Assembly: GCA_029547745.1 (NCBI GenBank)
Contig: JAKPOQ010000034.1
Coordinates: forward strand, 1-47,748
Source of the DNA: Actinomycetes bacterium
Lineage (GTDB): Bacteria > Actinomycetota > Thermoleophilia > UBA2241
Direction: 5' to 3'
DNA: 47,748 nt
Of the stretch, positions 21,520 to 29,609 are shown one piece after another. The position numbers and the translations under genes were made by a program. Positions within the stretch are counted from its first letter, which is position 1; each line of letters opens with the position of its first letter. The notes under the pieces were generated by a model. The model saw only the letters and a program-made list of their open reading frames with translations. It did not search any database and was not told the origin of the DNA.

Positions 21520-21559
21520 AACGCCTTGGGTTCACTACGTGCATCATCGGAAGCGATTC

Positions 21560-21565
21560 CATAAT
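21560..21565 (+). promoter_or_regulatory. -10 box before the methyltransferase gene
   Basis: CATAAT ends 8 bp before ATG 21574, and no ribosome site is visible. A leaderless transcript is likely. I see no good -35. Confidence 0.4.
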
Positions 21566-21573
21566 ATCTGACC

Positions 21574-23325
21574 ATGGCTGCGCATCACTCATTCGACGTC
21601 GGTCATCGTGTGGCCTGGCAGGCTGACAGCTCGTCAGAACAAGTCCAGGTGGCGACATCTTCTGCTTCGGCGAGGTCCGATAGTCCATTGGCTCGCAAGG
21701 CGCGGGGCGCCTTCTTTACGCCTGCCGGACTGTGTGACTATGTCGTCACATGGGCGGTCAGGGATCCCAATGATCTTGTCCTAGAGCCCTCGTGCGGCGA
21801 AGCGGCGTTTCTGGCAGCGGCGGGCAGGCGCCTCCGTGCTTTGGACGGCGGGCAGCAGAGATCGCGCAGCCAGCTCATCGGCTACGAGCTGCACGAGGAC
21901 AGCGCGGAACTTGCCCGCGCACGCTTGGCCTCCGTGGGCGTCGAGGCCGACGTCGAAGTGGCCGACTTCTTCGGGGTGGAGCCCGTCGCCTGCTACGACG
22001 CAGTGGTCGGGAACCCCCCCTACATCCGCTATCAGGACTTCTCTGGCGAGGCACGTACGCGGAGCAGGGCAGCCGCTCTTCGCGCGGGTGTCTCGCTCAG
22101 TGGCTTGGCCTCCTCGTGGGCGGCGTTCACGGTCCATGCTGCACTGTTTCTGAAGCCTGAAGGACGACTCGGTCTGGTGCTCCCCGCTGAACTCCTGTCG
22201 GTGAACTATGCGGCAGGCGTGCGTCGCTACCTGATGGAGCGTTTCTCCCGTGTCCGTCTCGTGTTGTTCGACAAGCGTGTCTTCCCCGGCGTCCAGGAGG
22301 AGGTCGTGCTCCTTCTCGCCGAGGGGACCGGGCCGACCGATTGCTGCGAACTGCGACAAGTCGCAAATCTCGCTGAGCTTGACGCGAGGGAGGACAGAAG
22401 TCGGAGGTGGAGACCGGTCCGGCCCGAAGGCAAGTGGACGCCGAGCCTCATGTCCGCAGAAGCGCAGCAGGCGTACACCGATGTCACGTGCGGCAGCGGG
22501 TTTGCCACCTTGCAGGATTGGGGTGAGACGACGCTCGGGATGGTGACCGGCAACAACCGCTACTTCGCTCTCAGCCCGAGTCGGGCGGACGAGCTGGGTC
22601 TCGACGTGGCCGACGTCATAGCGGTGTCTCCGCCGGGGTCCCGCCATCTTCGCGCCCTTGCTCTGACTGAGGTTGCGTGGCGAGAGCTGGGCAAGATGGG
22701 CAAGTCGACGCTCCTGTTTCGGCCGAGCTCCAGTCCCTCACCTGCGGCGCAGGCGTACATCAGAGCCGGCGAAGAGACGAACGTCCACGAGGCGTACAAG
22801 TGCCGGGTGCGGTCTCCCTGGTGGCGAGTGCCGCTGGTTCCACCTCCCGACTTGTTTCTCACCTACATGAACGCCGACGCCCCGCGGCTGTGTTCGAACA
22901 GGATCCGAGCTCACCATTTGAACTCGGTCCACGGGCTGTATCTCCGCCCCGGTCTACGTCGCATCGGCATCGACCTGCTGCCGCTGGGTGCGCTGAATTC
23001 ACTGACCCTTCTCGGGGCTGAGGCGGTGGGCCGTTCATATGGCGGGGGGATGCTGAAGCTCGAGCCACGCGAGGCGGATCGCCTCCCGGTACCGTCGCCC
23101 GCTTCACTCATCTCCGCATGGAAGTCGTTGTCGGCAATCAGGCCTTGTGTCGCGCAAGCGCTGCGCGGCGGCTCCCTTCGCGATGCTGTGAGGCTAGTTG
23201 ACGACTGTCTCCTGGTCGAGCATCTGGACCTGGCGAGGAGCCAAGTCAAGGTGTTGCGCGAAGCCTATGAGGAAATGAGCGCGCGTCGCAGAGCTCGCGG
23301 AACTGAGCCTCATGTCCCGGGTTGA
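21574..23325 (+). CDS. Adenine-specific DNA methyltransferase, gamma-class type II-like
   Basis: This 583-residue protein is an N6-adenine methyltransferase. Motif X is KARGAFFTPAGLCDYVVTWA (residues 42-61). Motif I is VLEPSCGEAAFL (about 69-80). Motif IV is NPPYIRYQDF (about 146-155), the catalytic NPPY. The order X-I-IV is gamma class. The second half (about 280-560) is a target-recognition-like region with GMVTGNNRYFALS and LNSVHGLYLRPGL. The first 40 residues look non-conserved. Its end overlaps the next gene by 14 bp, so the two are coupled. Codon use is less GC-biased than in neighbouring operons, which suggests transfer. The target sequence is unknown. Confidence 0.88.
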   Translation: MAAHHSFDVGHRVAWQADSSSEQVQVATSSASARSDSPLARKARGAFFTPAGLCDYVVTWAVRDPNDLVLEPSCGEAAFLAAAGRRLRALDGGQQRSRSQLIGYELHEDSAELARARLASVGVEADVEVADFFGVEPVACYDAVVGNPPYIRYQDFSGEARTRSRAAALRAGVSLSGLASSWAAFTVHAALFLKPEGRLGLVLPAELLSVNYAAGVRRYLMERFSRVRLVLFDKRVFPGVQEEVVLLLAEGTGPTDCCELRQVANLAELDAREDRSRRWRPVRPEGKWTPSLMSAEAQQAYTDVTCGSGFATLQDWGETTLGMVTGNNRYFALSPSRADELGLDVADVIAVSPPGSRHLRALALTEVAWRELGKMGKSTLLFRPSSSPSPAAQAYIRAGEETNVHEAYKCRVRSPWWRVPLVPPPDLFLTYMNADAPRLCSNRIRAHHLNSVHGLYLRPGLRRIGIDLLPLGALNSLTLLGAEAVGRSYGGGMLKLEPREADRLPVPSPASLISAWKSLSAIRPCVAQALRGGSLRDAVRLVDDCLLVEHLDLARSQVKVLREAYEEMSARRRARGTEPHVPG

Positions 23326-24043
23326 CGACTACCTCATCGCCGCCTTGAAAGCCCTGCCGTCAAAGCCCGACGACAGAGCGAAGCAGTCGGAGAAGAAGGC
23401 CTATTCTGAAGCGATGAGCGCCGGAGTCGCCCTGGCTCTCGCGACTGAACTGCGCGCGAGAGGCATGACAGAGGCCCGGCCGGCCAGGCCTGGGGAACCT
23501 GGTCTTTCGGGGGCAGAGAGGCGGCTTGCCGGCGGCATCGGCGCGAAGAAGGTCGACGTCACCTGGGCCACGGAAGAGTCAGGCCTTCTTCTCGGGATCA
23601 GCGTCAAGACCATAAACTTCTGTGACGGCAGGACGGGGAACTATCAGAAGAACCTGACCAACAGGCGTGGTGACATGCTCGCCGAAGCGCTGACTCTTCA
23701 TCGGCGATTCCCCTACGCGGTCGTGGCTGGCTTCTTGTTCCTGGACATGGGCGCCAGATTCGATCAGACGGCGAAGCGAAAGTCCACGTTCGATAATGCC
23801 TTTCCCCGCCTCCGCTTGTTCACTGGCCGGCATGACCCTGCCGGCCGTGACGAGCAATACGAACGGCTCTATCTCGTGCTGGTGGACGCCGGCCAGGCTC
23901 GCCCCGTCTTCGAGTGCTACCACGTGTGTGAACCAGAGACGGCAGTCCTGCTGTCCGATGTGATGGATGACCTTGTAGGACTGGTGGCAGAGCGGAACTT
24001 CGACTTCTACGAGGCCGCCGACGGCCGGGTGGCTCGGGTCTAG
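23312..24043 (+). CDS. Putative restriction endonuclease partnered with the methyltransferase
   Basis: This 243-residue protein overlaps the methyltransferase gene by 14 bp. Its central part looks like a PD-(D/E)XK nuclease core: KKVDVTWATEESG supplies an Asp and a Glu, then GISVKTINF supplies the SxK lysine position, followed by YQKNLTNRRGDMLAEALTLH and RRFPYAVVAGFLFLD. A C-terminal part LVGLVAERNFDFYEA ends it. Proteins of this kind are usually annotated as hypothetical beside N6-methylases. The endonuclease role is inference from the gene pairing, the size and the motif order. It could also be a McrC-like or specificity factor. Confidence 0.65.
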   Translation: MSRVDDYLIAALKALPSKPDDRAKQSEKKAYSEAMSAGVALALATELRARGMTEARPARPGEPGLSGAERRLAGGIGAKKVDVTWATEESGLLLGISVKTINFCDGRTGNYQKNLTNRRGDMLAEALTLHRRFPYAVVAGFLFLDMGARFDQTAKRKSTFDNAFPRLRLFTGRHDPAGRDEQYERLYLVLVDAGQARPVFECYHVCEPETAVLLSDVMDDLVGLVAERNFDFYEAADGRVARV

Positions 24044-24175
24044 GGTCTAGTTCTTTCGAGGGCGGTGGGCGTCGTGCTAGCGTATCGCAAGCAGCGGACG
24101 GGCCGGTCTCATGCCGGTCGTCCTGCCTGACCGGTCGACACTGTGAGGCCGTTTCGGCAAGATGATTCGGGCGAG

Positions 24176-24790
24176 ATGCGAGTCTTCGGCCGTGTCTGGG
24201 TCGCGCTCGCCATCGCCCTCGGCGCTGCCGCCGGCGTCGTAGCGCAGTACTTGCGGCAGATGGTCGGACCCGTCGGAGTCCTCGGGGGCAGCACTGCCCT
24301 GTGGATTACGCTTGGCTATGTCCTGGCCTGGCGAGCCGTGCATGGCCGGGCTTGGCTGCAGGGATGGCTGCGGGCGACGGCGGTCATGGCCGCGTATCTG
24401 ATGGCGTGGGTAATCACGTATCACACAGTATTCGCGGTAAGGGAGCAGGTGGGGTTCGCCTCGGCTTGGTACGAGGCTCGTCCCTGGCTCGTCGTTCTCG
24501 CACCGGCTGCTGCGCTCCTCGGTCTGATCGCTACCGGATCATCCAAGAGAGGCCCGTTGGGCGAAGTCTGTCTGGCGTTGCCGGTCGCGTGGTCGTTGCC
24601 CGAGGCCGCGGCTGCGCTCGATCTCGGACTGCTGTGTTTTGCCATCGTCTGCGTACCGACGATCGCCGTCGCCCTGGTGCCCCTCTGCGCCGAGCGGCCA
24701 CGAGGCCTGAGTCGCGTCACCGTTCTGGCCACCGTCGTGCTCGGCGCTGTCGCCGTCTACTACGGGCTGCGGTACACAGCGGGGTGGTAA
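24176..24790 (+). CDS. Small multi-pass membrane protein
   Basis: This 204-residue protein has about six hydrophobic segments, among them RVWVALAIALGAAAGVVAQY, LWITLGYVLAWRAV, AYLMAWVITYHTVFAV, WLVVLAPAAALLGLIATG, LLCFAIVCVPTIAVALVPL and VTVLATVVLGAVAVYYGL. It resembles small actinobacterial membrane proteins of unknown function (DUF6518-like), a weak match by eye. The ATG at 24176 is preferred because the first membrane helix begins at once; a GTG at 24143 adds 11 residues. It follows the restriction genes after 132 bp and may be the last gene of the accessory stretch. Confidence 0.65.
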   Translation: MRVFGRVWVALAIALGAAAGVVAQYLRQMVGPVGVLGGSTALWITLGYVLAWRAVHGRAWLQGWLRATAVMAAYLMAWVITYHTVFAVREQVGFASAWYEARPWLVVLAPAAALLGLIATGSSKRGPLGEVCLALPVAWSLPEAAAALDLGLLCFAIVCVPTIAVALVPLCAERPRGLSRVTVLATVVLGAVAVYYGLRYTAGW

Positions 24791-24898
24791 ACACCGCTCG
24801 GGCTGGGCCGGTACGCGCCCTAGCCGACCGGGCGCGTTTCGCTGCAAGGCTGCGGTGGATTACCCTCTGGGAGCGACCCGGGCCTGGCAGCCTCGGCT

Positions 24899-24937
24899 GC
24901 GCCACGTGACTCTTGTGGCGCTTCCCGGCTGTCCGGG
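24899..24937 (+). promoter_or_regulatory. Structured leader candidate before the PhzF gene
   Basis: Two adjacent hairpins, GCGCCAC/GTGGCGC (24899-24921) and CCCGG/CCGGG around CTGT (24924-24937), lie 45 bp before the start at 24982. The intervening sequence GGTATCGCGAGTGCAGC is followed by GGGAGGGAG. I cannot assign it to a known riboswitch class. It may only be a tight 5' leader. Confidence 0.35.
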
Positions 24938-24981
24938 TGGGCCACAGGTATCGCGAGTGCAGCTTCCAGGGAGGGAGTCCT

Positions 24982-25881
24982 ATGCGCTACCGCTACTACA
25001 CCTGCGACGTCTTCACCGACACGCGCTTCGGCGGCAACCCGCTCGCCGTGTTGCCCGAGGCGGAGGGGCTCAGCGCCGCCCAGATGCAGCTGATCGCCCG
25101 CGAGTTCAACTACTCCGAGTCGACGTTCGTGCTGCCGGCGGAGAAGGGGCACGACCGCCGCGTGCGCATCTTCACGCCGCCGGCGGAAGTGCCCTTCGCC
25201 GGCCACCCCAACATCGGCACCGCGTTCGTGCTCGCGAGCACGGGCGCGTTCGGGCCGCTGGACGAGCCGCGGACGCTGGTGTTCGAGGAGGACGCAGGGC
25301 TCGTTCCCATCACCATCGCGCGCGGCGAGGACGGACGCATCCGCTGCGAGCTCGAGGCCCCGCAGCCGCTGGCGAAGCGCGGGGCCGTGGACGTGGCGAC
25401 CCTTGCCTCCGCCGCCGGCCTCGAGGTGGACGACATCGTGACGACGACGCACGCGCCGCTCGTCGCCTCGGTGGGCCTGCCGTTCGTCATCGCCGAGCTG
25501 CGCGACCGGGACGCCCTCGCGCGCTGCCGGCTGGACGTCGCCGGCGCCGAGAAGCTCCTCGCCGCCGGCGCCGAGGTGCCCGACTTGCTTCTCTACGTCC
25601 GCTCGGCCGACGACTTCGACCTCCGGGCGCGCATGTTCTCGCCCCTCGACGGCATCCCTGAGGACCCGGCGACGGGCAGCGCCAACTGCGTGCTCGCCGC
25701 CCTGCTCAGCGACCTCGACCCGGCGTCGGACGGCGCCTTCTCCTTCCGCATCGCCCAGGGGGTGGAGATGGGACGGCCGAGCGTCCTCGAGGCGCGAACC
25801 GAGAAGAGGGACGGGACGGTCGTGAACGTCTGGATCGGCGGCGAGAGCGTGATGGTCGCCGAGGGGTGGATCGAGGTCTGA
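24982..25881 (+). CDS. PhzF-family isomerase/epimerase
   Basis: This 299-residue protein of the PhzF (phenazine biosynthesis-like) family has two similar barrel-like halves. The first opens RYYTCDVFTDTRFGGNPLAV and carries the general acid-base Glu in EFNYSESTFVLP (about residue 46). VPFAGHPNIGTAFVL follows, and DGIPEDPATGSANCVLAALL is the matching motif of the second half. The C-terminus has GVEMGRPSVLEARTE. Members isomerise or epimerise small acids; the substrate cannot be read off. ATG 24982 is chosen from the GGGAGGGAG ribosome site and the domain start. It is the only gene of its unit. Confidence 0.93.
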   Translation: MRYRYYTCDVFTDTRFGGNPLAVLPEAEGLSAAQMQLIAREFNYSESTFVLPAEKGHDRRVRIFTPPAEVPFAGHPNIGTAFVLASTGAFGPLDEPRTLVFEEDAGLVPITIARGEDGRIRCELEAPQPLAKRGAVDVATLASAAGLEVDDIVTTTHAPLVASVGLPFVIAELRDRDALARCRLDVAGAEKLLAAGAEVPDLLLYVRSADDFDLRARMFSPLDGIPEDPATGSANCVLAALLSDLDPASDGAFSFRIAQGVEMGRPSVLEARTEKRDGTVVNVWIGGESVMVAEGWIEV

Positions 25882-25935
25882 GCGCCGGCGCGGCTGACGC
25901 GTCGTTGGGCTGATCCGCGACGGCGCTCAGACCTC
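25873..25935. terminator. Bidirectional terminator between PhzF and the MFS gene
   Basis: Perfect 14-bp arms GAGGTCTGAGCGCC (25873-25886) and complement (25922-25935) enclose 35 bases that can themselves pair (GCGG/CCGC). The PhzF stop codon lies in the left arm, and the MFS stop is 25 bp beyond the right arm. Confidence 0.75.
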
Positions 25936-25959
25936 CCGGTCCGCCGGCGCGGCGCGAGG

Positions 25960-27663
25960 TCAGCCGCTGCCGTCGTGCGGCGGCAGGCGCCGCGGCAGCA
26001 GCGCGCTCGGGACGAGCGCGAGCAGCGCGGCGATGGCCGCCGTCAGCAGCGGCCAGCGGAAGGCACGCGCCGCCTCGTCCATGAACAACGTCTCGAGGTC
26101 GTCCTTGAGGCCCAGCAGGGCGAGGCCCTGGAGCGCGCCGACGCGCGGCTCGATGATCTCGGCGATAGGGTTGGCGATCTTCATGATCTCGCTCATCCCG
26201 CGCGACACGTCGATGCTGCGGGCGCTGTCGATGGCCGCCGCGACTTTGGGCTTGAGGTCGGCTGGGATGGCCGGGCTCGCGTCGGTCATCACCTTGGCCT
26301 GGTCGGCGGCACGGTCCACGGCCGTGTGCATGGTGTGCGAGAAGACGGCCACGAGGACGGCGACGCCGAGCAGGAAGCCGAGCTGCCGGGCGGTGTTGAG
26401 GACGCCCGATCCGAGGCCGCGAACGTCGGCCGCCAAGGCGCCCATGCCGGCCGCGGTCAGGGCGGGCAGCGAGAGGCCGAGGCCGGCGCCGACGAGCGCC
26501 GTGCGCCAGGCGATGGCGCCGGCCGAGGCCGAGCGGTCGACGAAGGCGAGCAGGACGAGGCCGGCCGCGGTGAGGAGGGCGCCGGCGAGCGCCGCCAGGC
26601 GCGGACCGGCGCGGTCGACGAGCCGGCCGGCGAAGGGGGCGAGGACGAGGCCGGCAAGGGGCAGGGTCGTGACGACGACGCCGGCCTTGAGCTCGCTGTA
26701 GTCGAGCATCGCGACCATGTAGATGACGAGCATGAACGTGGTCCCCATCATCGCCGTGTCGACGGTCATGATCGCGGCGCTGGCGGCCGTGAACGAGCGT
26801 CGTCGGAAGAACGCCAGGTCGAGGAAGGGCTCGGCCGTGCGCGCTTCATGGAGGAAGAAGCCGGCGAGCAACGCTGCCGCCGCGATGAACAGGAGGACGA
26901 TACGGGCCGACGTCCAATGCCACGTGTTGCCCTGGATGAGGCCCAGCGTGAGGCACAGGAGGCCGGCGGCGGCGAGGGCGGCGCCGGTGAGGTCGAGACC
27001 CGCCGGCGCCGCCCTTTCCTGCCGCCGTGGGACGAGCGCCAGGGCCACAACGACGCCGAGGGCTCCGACCGGCAGGTTGAACCAGAACACCGCCGGCCAC
27101 GACCAGGTGTCGACGAGCACGCCACCGAGCGTGGGTCCGAGCGCCGCGGCGGCCGAGCTGAGGGCGCCGAACATGGCGGCCGCGAACCCGCGCCGGGCCG
27201 CCGGGTAGGCGGCGAGCACCAGCGTCAGCGCGGTCGGGATGACGGCCGCCGCGCCCACGGCCTGCAGCGCCCGCCAGGCGATGAGGACGGCGATCGTCCC
27301 GCTGCGCGCGCAGCCCAGGGAGGCCGCGGTGAACACGACGAGCCCGAGGACGAACGTCCGCTTGTGTCCCCAGCGGTCGCCCAGGCGGCCCATCGGCAGG
27401 AAGAGTACGGTGAGGACGAGGTTGTAGCCGTTCATGACCCAGGACACGGCCGTGACCGAGGCGTCCAGGCGCTGGATCATGAGCGGCACGGCGACGCTCA
27501 TGATCGTCGCGTCGGCGAGGGTGAGGACAAGGCCGGGGGTGAGGGCGAGGAGGACGAGCCACGGCCGGCGGGCGGCGGCCGGGGCGGCCGGCGGTGACGC
27601 TGCGGGGCCGCCGGCACCGCCGGCCGCCCCGCCGGCCGTGCCAGTTCCCGCGTCAACGCTCAT
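25960..27663 (-). CDS. MFS exporter, DHA2 (EmrB/QacA) type
   Basis: This 567-residue proton-driven drug exporter type protein has about 14 hydrophobic segments. The start of TM1 is WLVLLALTPGLVLTLADATI, with the DHA2 motif D1-like LDASVTAVSWVMNGYNLVLT next. Motif A is FLPMGRLGDRWGHKRTFVLG. Motif C is AALGPTLGGVLVDTWSWPAV. A large extracellular loop before the last helix (HTAVDRAADQAKVMTDASPA, about 80 residues) is typical. The N-terminal 30 residues are Ala/Gly-rich. ATG 27663 is 7 bp from a -10 box, so the transcript is probably leaderless. It is divergent from the Nif3-RNase H gene with only 31 bp between. The substrate is unknown. Confidence 0.92.
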   Translation of the reverse strand: MSVDAGTGTAGGAAGGAGGPAASPPAAPAAARRPWLVLLALTPGLVLTLADATIMSVAVPLMIQRLDASVTAVSWVMNGYNLVLTVLFLPMGRLGDRWGHKRTFVLGLVVFTAASLGCARSGTIAVLIAWRALQAVGAAAVIPTALTLVLAAYPAARRGFAAAMFGALSSAAAALGPTLGGVLVDTWSWPAVFWFNLPVGALGVVVALALVPRRQERAAPAGLDLTGAALAAAGLLCLTLGLIQGNTWHWTSARIVLLFIAAAALLAGFFLHEARTAEPFLDLAFFRRRSFTAASAAIMTVDTAMMGTTFMLVIYMVAMLDYSELKAGVVVTTLPLAGLVLAPFAGRLVDRAGPRLAALAGALLTAAGLVLLAFVDRSASAGAIAWRTALVGAGLGLSLPALTAAGMGALAADVRGLGSGVLNTARQLGFLLGVAVLVAVFSHTMHTAVDRAADQAKVMTDASPAIPADLKPKVAAAIDSARSIDVSRGMSEIMKIANPIAEIIEPRVGALQGLALLGLKDDLETLFMDEAARAFRWPLLTAAIAALLALVPSALLPRRLPPHDGSG

Positions 27664-27694
27664 GCGGCGCAGTGTACACGCTACAATCGCGGCC
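27664..27694. promoter_or_regulatory. Overlapping divergent leaderless promoters
   Basis: Between the two start codons lie only 31 bp. They hold -10 TACACT for the MFS gene (minus, 27671-27676) and -10 TACAAT for the Nif3 gene (plus, 27682-27687), each 7 bp from its ATG. The palindrome GTGTACAC (27672-27679) lies between. Each -35 would lie inside or next to the opposite gene start, so the two promoters compete. Confidence 0.6.
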
Positions 27695-29362
27695 ATGGAC
27701 GGCAGCGCAGGCGGAGGACGTGGGCCTGGTAGGGGCGGCCGGTCGGGTCGCACCGACCTGCCGAGCGTGCGCGACGTCGGCCGCGTCGTCGACACGCTCG
27801 CGCCCTTCGACCTCGCCGAGCCCTGGGACCACGTTGGGCTGCAGGTCGGATCGCCCAACGCACCCGTCACTGGGGTGCTCGTGGCTCTCGAGGCCGATGC
27901 GGCGGCGCTCTCAGCGGCGCGCCATCTGGGGTGCTCGCTCGTCCTCGCGCATCACCCGCTGCTGTTCGCGCCGCTCGAGCGCCTGACCGACGGCTCCGTC
28001 GCCGGCGCGCTGGCCCTGCGTGCGGCGCGCGACGACACCGCCGTGCTTGTGGCGCACACCAATCTCGACAAGGCCCGCGGAGGGTTCGGCGACGTGTTCG
28101 CCGCCATGCTGGGGCTCGAGGACGTCCGTCCGCTCGCCCCTGCCGCCATCGACTGGTGCAAGCTGGTCGGCTTCGTCCCGGAGGACGACGTGGCGGCCGT
28201 GCGCGCCGCCGTGTTCGCCGTCGGCGGCGGGCGCATCGGCGCCTACGAGCACTGCTCGTTCGCCACGGCCGGTGTGGGGACGTTCTACGGCGGCGAAGGG
28301 ACGCGCCCGGTCGCCGGCGAGGCCGGCCGGGACGAGGCGGTGAGAGAGCTTCGCGTCGAGATCGCCTTCCCGCGGCGGCTGCGGCGGGCCGTGATCGACG
28401 CTTACGTCGCCGCGCACCCGTACGAGGAACCCGCCTTCGACGTCTACCCGGTCGAGGACGAGGTCGCGAGCCTCGGGCTCGGACGGGTGGGCGACCTCGA
28501 CCGTCCCCAGGTGTTGTCGCAGTTCGCCGCCGATCTCGCCGCCGGACTGCATCTGCCTGCAGTGCGTGTCAGCGCGGGGCCCGAGCGGGAGCTGCGCAGG
28601 GTCGCCTGCGTGCCCGGGTCGGGAGCCTCGCTGATCGAGGCGGCCGCGGCGTCGGCGGACGTGCTCGTGACCGGCGACGTCAAGTATCACGAGGCGCGGC
28701 ATGCCTGCGAGCTCGGCCTGGGGCTGATCGACGCGCCGCACGAGGTGGTCGAGGACGCCGTGCTGGCGCGGTGGGCCGAGACGCTCGCCGACGCGCTGGC
28801 GCGTGACGGCGTGCGCGTCGAGGTGCACCGCGCTGAGCGCGGCGTCTGGGCGATGGTCGCCGGCGGAGAGCCGGCGCCGGCGCCGCGGCCCGCCCTGCGT
28901 CTCGTCCGTGCTGACGAAGTGCAGGGCGGGCCGGTGCTCCCGGCGAACCGTGACGACATGCGTTACCACCTCTACGTCGACGGCGGGGCGCGAGGCAATC
29001 CCGGCCCGGCCGGGATCGCCGCGCGCCTGCTCACCGCCGAGGGGGAGCTCGTCGAGGAGTTGAGCGACGTCATCGGCGAGGCGACCAACAACGTCGCCGA
29101 GTACGAGGCGCTTCTGGCCGGGCTCGAGCTGGCGCTCGACCGCGGCGTCGAGCGCCTCACCGTCTTCATGGACAGCGAGCTCGTCGTGCGCCAGCTCACG
29201 GGGAGGTACAGGGTGAAGAACGCCGACCTCAAGGCGCTGCACGACGAGGCGCAGCGCCGCCTGCACGGCTTTCGCGAGGTCGACGTCAGGCACGTGCCTC
29301 GTGAGCAGAACGCCGAGGCCGACCGCCTCGTCAACGAGGCACTGGACCGCGCCGGGCACTGA
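27695..29362 (+). CDS. Nif3-like dinuclear metal protein fused to RNase HI
   Basis: This 555-residue fusion has two domains. Residues about 28-400 form a Nif3/GTP-cyclohydrolase-1-type-2 domain: PWDHVGLQVGSPNAPVTGVL, metal ligands in VLAHHPLLFAPLERL and VAHTNLDKARGGF, an inserted PII-like part (GRIGAYEHCSFATAGVGTF), and the C-terminal LVTGDVKYHEARHACELG. Residues 422-555 form an RNase HI domain with the four acidic residues in YVDGGARGNPGPAG (D429), NNVAEYEALLAGL, FMDSELVVRQL and EQNAEADRLVNEAL. The usual separate zinc-ribbon gene between these two genes in actinobacteria is missing. An internal ATG at residue 422 could give free RNase H. ATG 27695 lies 7 bp from a -10 box. Confidence 0.93.
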   Translation: MDGSAGGGRGPGRGGRSGRTDLPSVRDVGRVVDTLAPFDLAEPWDHVGLQVGSPNAPVTGVLVALEADAAALSAARHLGCSLVLAHHPLLFAPLERLTDGSVAGALALRAARDDTAVLVAHTNLDKARGGFGDVFAAMLGLEDVRPLAPAAIDWCKLVGFVPEDDVAAVRAAVFAVGGGRIGAYEHCSFATAGVGTFYGGEGTRPVAGEAGRDEAVRELRVEIAFPRRLRRAVIDAYVAAHPYEEPAFDVYPVEDEVASLGLGRVGDLDRPQVLSQFAADLAAGLHLPAVRVSAGPERELRRVACVPGSGASLIEAAAASADVLVTGDVKYHEARHACELGLGLIDAPHEVVEDAVLARWAETLADALARDGVRVEVHRAERGVWAMVAGGEPAPAPRPALRLVRADEVQGGPVLPANRDDMRYHLYVDGGARGNPGPAGIAARLLTAEGELVEELSDVIGEATNNVAEYEALLAGLELALDRGVERLTVFMDSELVVRQLTGRYRVKNADLKALHDEAQRRLHGFREVDVRHVPREQNAEADRLVNEALDRAGH

Positions 29363-29426
29363 CCTTCCCCCTGCCCTCGTCCCTCCGGCGCTCCGACCTC
29401 GATTGCGCCCCCTCGAGGCCGTGGGG

Positions 29427-29432
29427 TATCAT
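29427..29432 (+). promoter_or_regulatory. -10 box of the tRNA-Gly/tRNA-Cys unit
   Basis: TATCAT ends 11 bp before the tRNA-Gly 5' end. The two tRNAs lie 14 bp apart and are probably co-transcribed. Confidence 0.5.
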
Positions 29433-29443
29433 TCGCCTCTGCT

Positions 29444-29520
29444 GCGGGTGTAGCTCAGTCGGCTAGAGCGTCTGCTTGCCATGCAGAAGGTCGAGGGTTC
29501 GAGCCCCTTCACCCGCTCCA
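29444..29520 (+). tRNA. tRNA-Gly (GCC)
   Basis: Acceptor GCGGGTG/CACCCGC, anticodon stem TCTGC/GCAGA around TTGCCAT (anticodon GCC), T-arm GAGGG-TTCGAGC-CCCTT, discriminator T and encoded CCA (29518-29520). Confidence 0.97.
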
Positions 29521-29534
29521 GGCCCTCTTCCCGA

Positions 29535-29609
29535 GGCGGCGTAGCCAAGTGGTAAGGCAAGGGTCTGCAAAACCCTCATTCACCGGTTCGACTCCGGTCG
29601 CCGCCTCCA
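29535..29609 (+). tRNA. tRNA-Cys (GCA)
   Basis: Acceptor GGCGGCG/CGCCGCC, anticodon stem AGGGT/ACCCT around CTGCAAA (anticodon GCA), T-arm ACCGG-TTCGACT-CCGGT, discriminator T and encoded CCA (29607-29609). Confidence 0.97.

Noticed and set aside
23968-24175. Possible attachment-site copy of the tRNA 3' end at the far side of the accessory stretch
   Set aside because: No repeat of the tRNA end longer than seven bases was found up to 24.9 kb.
24920-24960. Resemblance of GGTATCGCGAG before PhzF to the T-box motif (GGTACCGCG)
   Set aside because: Only a partial match. There is no stem I with a specifier loop, and PhzF is not a typical T-box target.
28957-29362. RNase HI as a separate gene from the internal ATG
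   Set aside because: The long frame from 27695 is open throughout and has no ribosome site before the internal ATG, so the fusion is the simpler reading; the shorter product is only mentioned as a possibility.
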